DNA from: Acanthaster planci
Lineage: Eukaryota; Echinodermata; Asteroidea; Valvatida; Acanthasteridae
Assembly (NCBI RefSeq): GCF_001949145.1
Contig: NW_019091470.1
Span: 550,810-610,809 of the forward strand
Direction of reading: 5' to 3'
DNA: 60,000 nucleotides
Shown here: piece after piece, positions 38,527 through 51,700 of the stretch
Layout: every line of letters begins with the position of its first letter
Numbering within the stretch: the first letter of the stretch is position 1
Position numbers and translations under genes: made by a program
The notes under the pieces: model-generated
What the model saw: only the letters and a program-made list of their open reading frames with translations
What the model was told of the DNA's origin: nothing
Database searches by the model: none

Positions 38527-41500
38527 GTTCTAGGTTCATTGTAGGACGTCTAAGGGCCGCAAGCGCGTTGAGGGAGGACCAAGACCCGAAACTTTAGCTA
38601 CAACACGAGGAAATAGCTATGTATCTACGTGAGCAACCCACTAACTTTGCTCGCTCTTCAACGCCACTTTACCAGGCAACATTCCAATTTTGTGCAGTCC
38701 CGGATTCGCCGGTCAGTTTACTCTGCATGTTAGCTGACCTCCAAAAAGACCATGGTGGGGGGGAGCGCACGTAACCAATTTCACCGAGGTGAAGCAAGGA
38801 CAGTCGCAATGAGCGAACTCTGCCGTTTCCAAGATTGATTGTGACTATTCGAAAGAAAAATAGTGGGGCTTATGATGTACAGCATGCGGGACTCGATGAT
38901 CAGCCCTGTCATCGGTACCTGCTAGTACTGAATCCCGTTGAAATATGGATTTTTCTGTTGTTTGATTTATATGGCAAACACTGCGGCTGGCTGCTCCAAC
39001 GCGTAAAACTGAAGTAGGCCGGAGTTCGTTAAAACCGCTGTGCGTTTACACGTGTTAGTTAAAGGCACATATAGGGGAGTTACGGGAATAAAAACAGGGA
39101 AATGGGTCAAGCTGATGATGTGGGGTTCTCTATCTTCTGTCCTAGAACCAACGTGGGACTTACAGTAATAGTTACTGGACACAAATGCCTGCAAAGTATG
39201 AAAACATTGACACACAGCGTTTTTCCCCTTGCAGTACGCCTTTATGGCATTCGTCCTTCCCTATCTTCAGTCAGGTAGGTGCCTTTGGGCCTTATGACTG
39301 ACTAAGCGAATGATGAAAACCACTACAGTCCCTGCTGCGATAGAAGCTCAGTCGTATCACGGAAATAACAAAAATGGCCCCGATTGCCCCAGCTAATTTT
39401 AAGACACGTGCAGTTGGATAAACCACATAACAGGGGAGATTCGGTCGTCAAGTTCATGATGAACTCCACTGTGGTAGCAAGCCACTTGTCCACGGCGATA
39501 ATCTTCCTCACAGATTCTGAATGTGGTTCAGGGAATGTGTTCGCTCGGACCACTATAGGTTCAAACTGCTTTCCAATTATTAAAGCACATATTAGGCCTA
39601 TACAAAACGGTATTTTGCCGGTTTTATTCAGCCTCCCCCCAAAAAAAGTTGTTCTTCAAGTTTCCCGACAGACGCTATATTTACGGCACGACCCTTATTT
39701 TTTTACAGGAAAAATAAATTTCAAAAAATCCCGCTGTCTTTCTGTCTTCAAAAAACGTCTTCTCAATAGCTTGAGGTCACATGTGCATGTATTGATTAGT
39801 TCACTGACAAAATACGTGGACATCCGATATTTTTGAGAAGATATTTCTCTCGTGTTACAATAAAGTTCCCTTCGCAATTAGCTATCGTGGTGCCGGAAAT
39901 GAAAACGCGTGGGTGATACCGACAATGCTTAATGCAATGAAGCAATGCTGTACTGATTCCAGCCGCGCTGCACACACACAAACAAAATGCGTATACAAGA
40001 GGCATAATGGAAAGCGGGAACAAGTCTACGCATCCCAACCATAGCGTCATTTCATACCCTGCACACGCGGCGCTGCTCGGCAATTGCAGGTCGAAAACCA
40101 TCGACGGAGAAAGAAGACTTTTGCAAGTTAATCTGCAGAACTTGCTCTCTTTCTAGTCAATGCAGGTATGCTCTGTGTCCACGAATTAATATTGCGGTTG
40201 TACTGCTCAGACTCCAAGCAAGCGTGTGACCACAGAATTTCCTGCTACAACACGACGCTCGTCGCTCGCCCCACAAATCCATCACACATGCTTACCACTA
40301 GATATACGGACACTGGTAGCGTTTCCCGTCGTGAGAGCCTCGCGCGTAATTGCTGTGAATAGTCTGTTATTCTAACGAATCATCGACTGTAAATATTTTT
40401 ACATTATTGATGGGAAATCTTTACCACTTTTTGTGGTTTTTGGAAATTTCGTAACGTTAGCGGAAAAAGTTAAGGTTGAAATGCGTAGAATTAAAGCTCC
40501 TTTCAATATGCGCGTCAACACATGCGCAAAGCATTGCATAAGCAAATCGCTCCCTGGGCGATTTTTATGGCCGAACGCAACGCACACGTGTGTGCTAGTT
40601 TTAATGCAGTCTGTTTTATGTCCATGGCAGTGACACGCGTGAACGCATCGTGTACGCAACGCACCCCAAAAATGTACATATGCATGGAAAGGTGCCTTTA
40701 TAAGTTGATACCCCATTCAATATCAACACAAAAAATTTGGTCAAAAGTTTTCCCCTACCTACCAACCCATTGTTAAACGCATGTATTCGGTAGCACAGTT
40801 ATTTTTTTGCCTATAAACCAACACGTTCGCTTTTCACTGCGTACTTATTGCGAGGCCGAACAACCTGGCACCTATTTTATTCGCTACTCATTACGTCAAT
40901 AAAGGAAGGGATAGGTCTTTTTGTAAGCCTTGCACGGTTCAAGTGCCCTGAGTATCGGTGAAATTGCGACTGCGGGGTGGTGACGAATGCGCTCTGCAGG
41001 AGCAGATGTGCAATAACTAAACACTCGGGAAGTTTTACGTCATCAATGCGGCATTTTTTACAGCGTCTAAAGCGCGCGTATCTGTTTTCCTCCCGAGGCT
41101 TGAGAGGGGAATAAACGTCACGTCCTTCCCTTTTTTTTTTCATCGTAGCGTCTCTACCTCAAAACGATATTGAAAAACATGTCGAAATGTGGCTTCCGTT
41201 TGGAAATGGTTCCAACGCTGGACTTTGCTCGTTCCAGGGTGAAATGCGGTGCCAGACTTCGGCAAGATTGTCCGTGTAGTCCGCATATATCGTGTCATAG
41301 TATTAGGATTTTGCTGGCTTAATACCGCGTGCCGTTGCTTATCCAAAAATATTAAGTCAACCGAGGTTGATTTCCAGTCAGTTAATTTAAACAATTCCAT
41401 CGAAGATACTGATTTCGGATTTCTTGAAACCCTCTGCAGTCTTGGTTCAAGTTGTAATTCATTTGTAAACCATCTCGTCGTAGACTGCTTTCCCTACTGG

Positions 41501-41759
41501 TACGTTAATTGATGTTCTGGTCTGAAGATGGTGTACGCGTGTATTTAAGGAGAATCTTAAAGGGGAATGTATCCGGCCCTATATAAAGCCAAAAATTGAC
41601 AAAGAATGAGAAATCACACAGTACACATTCCGAACCGCATCTACCAACAGGGTAAAACCTGCAAATTCTACAAAATCATGTACGAGGTTTAGTACACTGA
41701 ACAGATAAGGATTTCAACTGAGCGGCGTTACGTCAGGTGCTGTCAAAATACCTACTTGG

Positions 41760-42605
41760 CAAGGGTTTATAAAAATCATGATTTTTTTTTAAATAAAAAT
41801 ATCACATTTTTAAAAAATTTAAATCAGATTTACTTTTATTGAAATCGATTCTCAAAATCGATCTCTGTATCTGAAACATTGTCCAGAAGGCTTTTGGTCC
41901 TGAAGTTCAAGAAATGAAAGATCATGCGACGACTAAAGGACCCACTGCTGACTGCTGGGGTTTAGTTTATGTTGAACTGTTTATCTCTAATCAAACAAGC
42001 ACAAAAGTTTACTAAGTCTAGTTACCCGAATGCTGAAATACACACAAACTCTTGGTATAAATAAAGTGTTAATGCAAATTTCAGTGTTAAAACAAGATGA
42101 TTAAAGACCAGCGTCTTTGCTTCCTCAACTGGTATTCAACTCTTGCACATGTACATGTGCTTGCTAATGCGTGACATGCCTTACGAAACATGTCGATAGG
42201 CTTTACTGAATAAGTACACATCTTTGATGTTTCAAATTTCATATTTGGCAATATACTGCTTTGTCTAAATGCATGTAAATGGAATGAATGCTACTGAATT
42301 ACATACAAGCATGTACATGCATTCATACAAAATGGAGAGTGGTGTAGATGTATATCGGGTACACCTGCAGGCCCTACAAATGCATGTAAATGTCAAAAAA
42401 GAGAAACATTATACACAAAATGGTCCAACTCTGGTTGTGTGGAAATGTTTTAAAGGCATCGGTATATTAAATTTAGCCCTTTCTTTTTTCCAAATACCCA
42501 TAAAAATTTAAGGTTTCTTTAACGTGATTTTTAAATACTTTTTAAAAATTTTATAAGCCATTAAATCAATCAATTAAATAATTTGATTTAAATCAAACAA
42601 CCTTG
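41760..42605. mobile_element. Probable non-autonomous hAT-type element
   Basis: AT-rich 846-bp segment. The left end is CAAGGGTTTATAAAAATCA and the right end, reversed, is CAAGGTTGTTTGATTTAAA. Flanking octamers CTACTTGG (41752-41759) and CAACTTGG (42606-42613) differ at one base and suggest an 8-bp target-site duplication, as hAT elements make. No transposase frame remains. Confidence 0.4.
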
Positions 42606-43838
42606 CAACTTGGGGCTTACTCACGGACGAATTTTAGAGGAGCAAACTCTAAAATCGTTACCTGAAATTACAAGGCATCGTTGTAAATAAAGAAAAAACA
42701 GGGATAACGTGAATTACGTATAATAAAAATAAATGTGTAATACATGTACGTTGAATGGTAAAATTCTAAATAAAGAATCGTGCATAAGAAAAATGAAATA
42801 TATGAAAGATGCATATAAGTATACAAATGACAGCAGTTCACATGTACTTCCTAAATACAGTGTCAATCCAGCTGCTAAAACTTCTTTAAAAGCCGATACG
42901 GAGGTGCAAAGAATCGATGGGGTATTAAGTGATCAATCGCCAAGCGAATAACCTATTTTCCGCGTCACGCCCTCCCACTCCTCTGCGCGCACCTCTCGTT
43001 ACTATCAAGATGATCGCGCCAGACAAGCACCGGTGCTAGCGACAGGAACGAGCGGCGGTGCCCTTCCATTAATTTGGCTGCGACATGGCTCCGCAAACAC
43101 GCATCTAAATCACAACTCACACAGGACAAGGACCGCTCTCACCGAGCAGCAACCCCTCCAACATTCCCAACTAATGCCTCTTTACGCTCATATCCCACAC
43201 TCGAGGAAGCACTCAGCTACATGGGTTCCTTGATCGTCATTGTGGAAAGGTGACAGCACATCGCTCGCTATGGTCTGTGGGTATGTGCCTAGAAATTCAA
43301 TCCCGTCATTAAACCATGAAAAGGCTGCTGGCGGTAAAACCGCATCTTGTTGCCGAAATCACCGAGACGCACGTTTTCTTGCTCGCGTCGAACCACTGAT
43401 TTGGATGAATGCCGTCTTGCGCATTTGAGGAACCAATTCCGTAAAGTTGGTCGCATAATCTCGACGGACGCAGGCTGTGACGAAGACCGGGGAAAATTCT
43501 GACCAGGCCTAAGAAAAGGTGCCGATTCATGAATGGTAGAAGTATGACGTTCTAATAACAGTAGTGTAAGAAACAAGTTTATTCCATTAGGATGACATGC
43601 CCCATATTGCACAAAAATAAGGACGTTTCTTTCAGCATATACCAAATTTCAATACAATCTGTCCTTGTACAACCAAGATCGGGTGGGGAAGCGAAATCTA
43701 TCCCTGCTTTTAATGAGGTTTAAAAATTGAAAACAAATGCACTAATACCAAAACACACCAACACAAAACAACCAGGAAACGGCCCTTTTCGGTAAATTGA
43801 CGTTTTCATTGCAATATTGTCGCACACGTGTAATGGGC

Positions 43839-44025
43839 TCTCAGCTGGACCCAGAGAGGGTGCAATTTTCCTAGCACCGGTTGCTTCTTTGGTATTAACT
43901 GCGCCTCACTGGTTCACGAACGACTATGAAACACAAGCGTTGCCGTCGCATCACTACCAACAAAATGAGCCCTCCTGACCGACATGGCTCTTTTCAACCG
44001 ATGAGGGGGTTCTTTGCTCGGGGCG
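43839..44025 (+). repeat. Dispersed repeat, copy 3 of 3
   Basis: Same family. It contains CACTGGTTCACGAACGACT, ACCAACAAAATGA and GGCTCTTTTCAACCGATGAG. The outer CTCAGCTGGACC block is shared with copy 1 only, so copy 2 is shorter at that end. Confidence 0.7.
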
Positions 44026-47000
44026 AAATTAATATTTTCTGACACAAGACCGGAACTGCACAAAGATCTGATGGAATCATGCTCGGCGTCGAATTCCTTT
44101 ATCTTCAGGTAAAACCATTTAACGTAAATGGAATGAACACCCTACAAAAACACGGTCATATCTATGAAACCCTCGAAGAGCAGTTCTTTATACTAGCAAC
44201 AGACAAACGGACACACTTGGCAACCAGGAAATTACCTCTTTGGTCAGGGCAAACTAGGATAACGGGGCATTCAAGTAATGTCACAAGGTCTAAATGAAAA
44301 TATTGTCTTTTTTAAAAAGTTCTTTCACCCTAATCCCCTTGGCATTTTACCTACGTGAGTGGAAGCTTCTGCGTTGGCCTAACTCAGTCAAATCACTGCG
44401 CAGTAAACAAATTTGGCAATTTCTTTTTCCCCTTGAAATTGGGACATCAAACAACACTGTACTCGTGGCTGTCGTTGGGAGCTTGGGATAGAAAATTGTA
44501 CAACATAATACTAACTTCTGCAAATTACGCAAACCAGGGACGTGATTTGGCAGTTTTGAAAATTCTGCAGTTGAACAACAATTGAGGCCCCCTTTCTTTC
44601 CGTGGCATCTCTGATCAGCAAGGACAATTGCCGCTGTACGCACTACGCCAATTGCTGTAGATTAACGCGAACGGCAGCCCATCTCTCAACCGCCAATTAG
44701 CCGTCACCTTGTGTGTTCGCTGCCTGTGTATAAGGTTGGACTGCCGCACGACGCGCCCAGTGTTTTCGCGCCGCGGCAGTGGCGGCAGCGGCCCGATGAG
44801 ATGAGGCGTTGATCACACCAGCTGCGGACTTCATGACGTTGATGAAGTGAGGATTAATGCGACAGTTCGAGCCGGGGGGAGGCCAGACGGGCACGACGGA
44901 GATTGCCGATTCTCTGTGCAGAGATTTCTCAAGCGACTCTGGGATCTGGTCAGTTCGCCGCCAACTCATTTGATCATCCACGCGCGCACGAACGGGCACA
45001 TACATGTATTATATGCCACGTGTGAGAACTGGGCCAGTAGGCTTGCAGGAAAGCAGCGTTCCAATATTATCGTCCTACCAGTACAATTTCAGAAGTTCGA
45101 AGGTGATTTTGTGCCTTAGTTTGTGACATGAACCCAGGCCGCCAGTCCAACATTTCTCCTCCGCTTAAACTTTCACTATAACGGACAAGCTTTATTGAGA
45201 AGGTGTCTTACAGTTAGTGTCCTTCCCAGAAATTATTGTTATTGTGCCTTCGAAAGCATTCTAACAATTAATCGTCTAAAAGGGAAGAAAAACCTGCACA
45301 AGCCTTATTTCTTGAAAATTCGCTACCGAAACCACTGAGTTGCCAACCATTATGTTGTCGTGTTCAAAGGAGGGAAATTCGACTCGGACAACACAAATGC
45401 ATTTCATAGAACAAATACACCTGTTTTTTCCAAAGCATCTGTAATTTCACCGTACAAACTCAGTTATATTTCTGAAGCTGTACACGCGGCTTTGCAGTCT
45501 GTCGACATTATTGCAGTCCCCAAGGCTGGACAGCTGCGCTATGACTTAAGGAAGGCAAATTTTGGATGTTTACAAATCTCCCTCTTGCAAAACTCAATCT
45601 ACGAGTTGGCTTAGGTATGAAGCTGCGTAGTCCAAGAGCTGCATTGATGAGAGACGTGCATAAAATAGTCGTTGTCTTTTGCCGCTAAAGCATCCAAATG
45701 CACTGACGCACCTGCTTGCGCGGTCGAACACTAGTCAGTTAACCTGTCCTCAAGCTGTGCACGGCAGGCATCTCTTTAACGTGCCGTGCAGCTGCATCGT
45801 GCCCGTGTGCTATAACTGAACATCTGATACCGGCATTACTGGCGCATTTGCAGGTCTCTCAACTGATCTCTGCCATTTTGACAGACATGATCAGATACCT
45901 TTGTTTCATCATCTGTCCCGAGAGGGGGAGAGAAAAGTCTACGCGCGGAGTGGGCGGAAGGACAATCTCGGCGTAAACAAAGCCATCGACTGGATACCCC
46001 CGCCTGTGGCCCGCACTATATCAGTCAACATCTGCGCTAACTCCACGTCACTCATCGTGCGTCCATATTGAATCTGATGTGTGTGTGTTTTTTTTTTCGC
46101 TGTTAAACGCTGATCCCATTACGGATATAAATTTCGCCTCCGGGAAAAAGCCGAGGATGATATGTGGAATTTCGCGGGAAAAAGGACAGCACCTTCGACG
46201 AGACTGGGGCAAGCTCTGATTGGTCGGCGGGCGCTGTGGGTGCACGGTTTTACTGTAAACTCTCACCCAATGGAATTGTTAGACTGCCGGTCGCAAAGGC
46301 CACATCCGTAACCTGAAGATAAAAGTAGCGCTTAATGTGTCAACATGCCTTATCTCACCCTGTTTATTTTCTCCAATTCGGAAAAGAAACTTAATTGTTG
46401 TTTTTATTGTCATGGGGTAGGGGTTGACTAAAATAAAGTGCGATGGGGGTGGGCCAGCATCCGACAACAGGAGGCGCTGTCCAAGGTTGGCACTATTACG
46501 TGGGCTAATCCACTTCACACAATTTTGTGAAGTACACTCGGACTGAACAAATGCTTGTGGGTTCCTTGCTGGTTAAACAACTTAACGCACTGTGCATTTC
46601 ACGGAAATGCCGACCCCGTGCTCTTGTTCAAACTGATGCTGTACAGTCCATCAAGCCGATGTCTCGAACATATAACGTCATGTATGCAGACGGTGGGCAC
46701 AAAGCACCCGCTCACTCTAGGTGGCGCTGTTCGCGGCGGCCGGCAATAATACTCATCCACCCACCCAGAACCCACAGGGAGTTTGCCCACAAAGACCTTC
46801 GCACTGAGGGTGTCCAAAACTGACTCAATGACAAACAACGACACAAACCAAAGAAACATGCGTCAACTTAGTTTTCAAAGATCACTGCAGCAAGTTGTTA
46901 TAATCTGGAATTGGCTTGTCACCAATCTCCATCTCGTCAATGCGCTCTCACCTCTAGAAACACGTGGAACTGATGTCAACCGTCAAACATGCAGATACGG

Positions 47001-48663
47001 AATGACAGACAGTTTGTATGGTACACCTTGAAGCATATATCAAACCGTATATGTACGCCAGACTTGTGCTTCGACAAGAATGTGGCCAGTCTGTTTTCAT
47101 GTATAGTGTCATGTGACTGGGTACTGTCAACTCCGGTATGCGCACGTCTGGTGTCTTCATATATCGCCATAAAGCAAACTTGTAGTCGAGGAGTCGAGGA
47201 CTATCCGAGAACTTTGTTGAGTACGAAATTCGGTTATTTCATAACAAAACATTAAGAACGTTCAACTTCAAGTCATGGAACAAACGTCCCCTTATGACCG
47301 TTCACTTCAAGTCATATAACCGCAGTGCATGCATTAGAACTCATAAGCTCTGTATTAACCATTGAAATAAAAACACAACTGAAAAGAAGCCGTTACATTG
47401 AGGAATGACGCACTGACACACACATTTCAATCCATTCCAGTTCGGTTATCCTGCCTGAGTGGCGCGCTGCGCGGCTTGTACCGTCTTGCTCGTTAACCGT
47501 ATTGAACGCAATGAAAAGGAATTCAGTCCAATTTCGAGTGCTTAACGAGTACCACTATTTTAATGTGTATCACGTACGCAATTGTAACGAACTCTTACGA
47601 AAACTTTAAATCAACATTTCTAAGTCATTGTTGGTGACGTTTCATGAAGTCAACGGCAGACTAGAGTATACGACAAAATTTTCGTAACGACATAAACGTA
47701 ACACTGTACATCCAATCCTCTTCCAGTTTCGTCCGTAGCATTTCACTTAAGATACTTTTTGGCAAGCTTTTAAAAGGACATCAAGGCGCGACTTTAAATC
47801 GACACAATGGACGAATGGGAAGCAGGGTCACGTCAAGCCCAACAAACCGATCTTCAAGTATTCAAGCAAACGTTGCATTGCATACCCGCATTGGATATCG
47901 CCAAAGGTTCCGTTTGGGCCTGAAAAGCGTGACCTGCGGTTGTGACTTCACACGAAACTGCACATCACAATCTCTGCAATAGTTTTTAGTGGTTATAGCT
48001 ACATGGGTAATTCTCGAAATTAGGCGTCATGTTTCGGCTATAAAGCAGAGTGCAAAATCATTTCCCTCTTGACCGAATTTGACATTTAATAGCACGGCTC
48101 ACACATCCGGTGGGTTTAAGCAATCTTCAGGAACCAAGGAAAATCACTTCCAAGTTGATTCCTCATTAAATTGCTCGTGGAAGCACCGCCTTTTTGGAGA
48201 GGAGATGCAGTCGGGGTTAACGGCAACAGACATTTTCCATATTATCTGTACCTACAACGTCATTTTGAAGTGTATAAATGTTTGTTTTTTTATCACGTCG
48301 AGGTATAAGTTTAAATAAGATAAAATTTCTGTGTCAATGTTTCGGCCTAACAAGAAACCTCACTTTACATACGTCTATTATTCTCCCAAACGTAAATACC
48401 ACATCTTACAAATTTACTGTAGATAATTGGAATTTTGTATTTGGTTTTTCTGAAAGGATTTTTAATTGTTACAGCACCATAGATGGATGACCCTTACTGT
48501 TCTTGAAAGTGTCCCATCCTTTTGGTAACCAATAAAAAGAGTTGTTACCCTTAAGGACAATGCAAAGCACAACACAAACAGTATTTACGGCGCACGGACG
48601 ACAGCTTCTTAACGTTACAAACTTAGCTCCAAATTTGCATAAAAACGTGACCTGGCCCCGACC
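44026..48663. other. No gene recognised downstream of SUB1
   Basis: A GC-richer patch at 44690-44960 gives Ala/Arg-rich chance frames. 45900-46270 has an inverted CCAAT (ATTGG) and CpG-rich sequence resembling a promoter, but no first exon was identified on either strand. Confidence 0.35.
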
Positions 48664-48746
48664 CTAACTAAGTTCCCGGACACTGTTGCTGACTTCGTCC
48701 ACACTATCTTTGAGTTTTTCCCACTGCTCAACGGTTAAGCTGATGC
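48664..48746 (-). CDS. SUB1: SUB1 exon 6 (C-terminal helix and stop)
   Basis: Starts after GTTCCTAG, completes the split Gly codon and encodes [18 protein letters not shown], ending VRELS and TAG at 48666-48664. This is the dimerising C-terminal helix, aligned with ISLNPEQWSQLKEQI of human PC4. A minus-strand ATTAAA at 48461-48466, about 200 nt downstream, is a possible polyadenylation signal. Confidence 0.95.
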
Positions 48747-51700
48747 CTAGGAACAAAACAGAACGGAAAGGAAGGGAAAAAGAAAAGAAACAAAAAAAAA
48801 GGTGACGGAAAATGGAACATTTTGATTCAAAATTTTAAGGGACGAATCTGCCGAACTGACTAGGGGCAAGTTTAATACGAAAACCTTAAAGAGGGCGCTG
48901 TAACAAAATGTAGTGCTATAATTTATGTTTTGCTCCATAGCTTATATTAGCGTTTTAGAAATGCTCAGATTTTAAAAATGAGTCAGTTGCCTTTTTTTTC
49001 CACCTGTAGTTTTAAACTACATGTAGGTTTACGGTATGACCACAGACTTGCACTGTTGAAATATATCAAACTGAAGTGCCCAAACTTTGACCTCCCATTA
49101 GCTGGAGGATGTCATCCTACAACGTACGTGTACATGTAAGGGACCAAATTCACCAGACACAGGCCAAAATATAAAGCTGTAGAAAAAGCCAAGGTTAATA
49201 CAACCCCCCCCCACCAATACCACTTGCACCCACGGGCAAGTTGTAGCCACGATTACAGTTAATTATATTTCGACCATCCTCGCCCAAAACAAAGAAGTCA
49301 ACCGTTTGGAACCAGCCCCTGCAAGATGGTTGCTGGTTATTAATAGCCGTTTTTTTTTTAGTTAAGCACGGAGCAAACCGTTGAAGGGTCATTCTATAAA
49401 TCTGGGGTCGATTTTTTTCCCCATCCCTGTTACATCTGGTGTATGATTTTACTTTAATGATTGTTTAATTTAAAGTTGAATAAGTACTGCAAACCACCTG
49501 CCAAACTAATACAGTAATTTGAAAATAATTTCAGTGATATATCCCTTGTCAAAGTATGCATGTCAGGTGTAACAGGGACGGAATAATTGTCACAAGTCGG
49601 ACCCCATATTCATAGAATGACCCTGAAATGAAACTGTGGCACGTTGCAGAGACTGTGAAGAGCAACAAGAGATGCGACCCACTGCAAGACACGTGTGGTA
49701 GAGGGATTCCGAAAAAAGGGGTTCGACTGCTGTCTTTTGAGGGAAACCGTACTGGGCATGTGCATTAGCAAGGAGCACCCAACCAGCGGTTGGACTGAGG
49801 TTCGCGCCCAATCCTACATGTACCCCATTTCAGAGCTGTACATAAACAGAGTAGGGCCAGATTCAGATTTTGGACACAAAATGGCTGCTCATTATGTGTA
49901 CATGCACAGTAGAGCATATGACAATTGTATACCAATTGTCAATGTGCACCGATGCAGACACCTGCCAGTTTGGTTCCAAGAATGGCGACACTTAACTCTC
50001 TCTATACATGGTTCTGCTCTATACCCCTTTGACCTCAGCCGAACTACACAATGTAAACAAACTACAAATCAAACAACTTTCCAAGCTCAATTTTTCAGAA
50101 AAAAAAAATCTTATCCCAAGAGGAAAAAGAAAAAGAAACAATTACCTTTTTTCCCGGGTTTTAGCTCGCCCGAGTTGTCCGTGTAGTACTCTCTAATGTC
50201 AATCAGCACCTTGCCCCGAAACTCCCTGACACTGACAAACCTCTGTCTGGAAAGCTGTCACAGGGTCACACACAAAAATCCAAAGATTAAGGGTTCAAAA
50301 AGTGTTGAAATTAATGCGGGGCAAGGCGTGGATTGAGTAGCGAATCATTGAAGACAGGTGAATCTGAAAATTTAACCCTCACTACAAGGACACTGTGCAA
50401 GTATGTAACGTCAGTCAGGGGGCTGTTGGGAGATGTTGCAGGACCGGATACAGTCTTAACCCTCTAAAATCCTCCCCTCTTTCTTGCCCGTCCTCCATCA
50501 ATTCTTGTCAATATGTTGAAGCAGTGCAACTGATCTCCTGGAGCAGTCTGGATGATTTTAAGTATCATCCAGGCGTAAATTTATGTGCAGCCGAGTGTTT
50601 ACGCCACAAAGTCTGGCCCAAGGCTTTGGCACAAGGCATCCTTCGAAATCGGCCACGTATCTTTGCTGCGCAGCCTCAATCCTTTGAAATCTTTCACTTA
50701 TGCAAGGAGGATTTTGGAGGATTCAAGAAGGTCTGTATTAATAGGAAACAAAGAACCACATCTCCTACATGTAGACATGATTACTGTCCATTTTCTTTAT
50801 GACTCATTGAGGGCCACTCTTTCCCAAACTCTTTCCTATTAGTATTACATCATTCCTATTACACCTACACGTGCATACTGAGGTTTTAGGTAACCTGCAT
50901 TAATTTTGAGGGGAAGTACATGTACATCAAATCTTCGACATTTTGGTCACGGATTTTGCAGGGGGATTCTGGGTGTAGTGGTACTTTCTTTGCCTTCCAT
51001 CTCTGCGACTTCCAAGTATTCAACAATGGATCGAACATCTAGGAATATCTGAATAATCGCCACAGCCCAATGCCGAACCCCGTCAGTGCTGCTGCCACGG
51101 GGGTACACTCACCGGGTACATGTGGTCCTCCGGTCCGTCTCCCATCTTCTTCTTCTTCTTTGGGGATTTCTCTTTGGGCTCTTCAACGTGCTTCTCCTTC
51201 ATTTTCTTCTTCTTGGGCTGTGAAGTCAAGAAATGCAGCTTTCTTAAGAACTAAGACCCAAATCACTTGCTGGTTTCAGGCAGGATGTGCAGGGGGTCCG
51301 GCCCTGCTAAGTGAACCGGAGTTGTTTTTAACTGCACTTTATCACCATGATCACCTGCCCATGAATCACCTCACCCTACTGTAAATATACATGTATGTGT
51401 GTATATGCATGCAACCATCGCAGTATGTAATACACCAGATGGTGAACTGCACTGTACTAGAAAGGGAAGAGAGAAATATTCATCTCTCCTCCGTCCATGA
51501 AGGCCCATCCCTTCACTAAGGACAAGGAAGGAGATCCTGTCAGGGGGAACCGTGATAGAGTGACTTGGCAAGGTCTCCAAGGAGTATGCTCATTTTAATA
51601 CACTTTATCCCTCACGAGCGCTGGGAAGGTGTGTGTGCTTTTGAGACCGGCAATCAATCTGCAGGGCACAGACCAATGTGTGAAAGCTGGACCGCACAAA

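Noticed and set aside
49695-50186. 163-codon open frame on the plus strand
   Set aside because: Antisense to SUB1 exon 5 and its intron; explained by the real gene.
51070-51384. Ser-rich open frame on the plus strand
   Set aside because: Antisense of the Lys-rich SUB1 exon 4.
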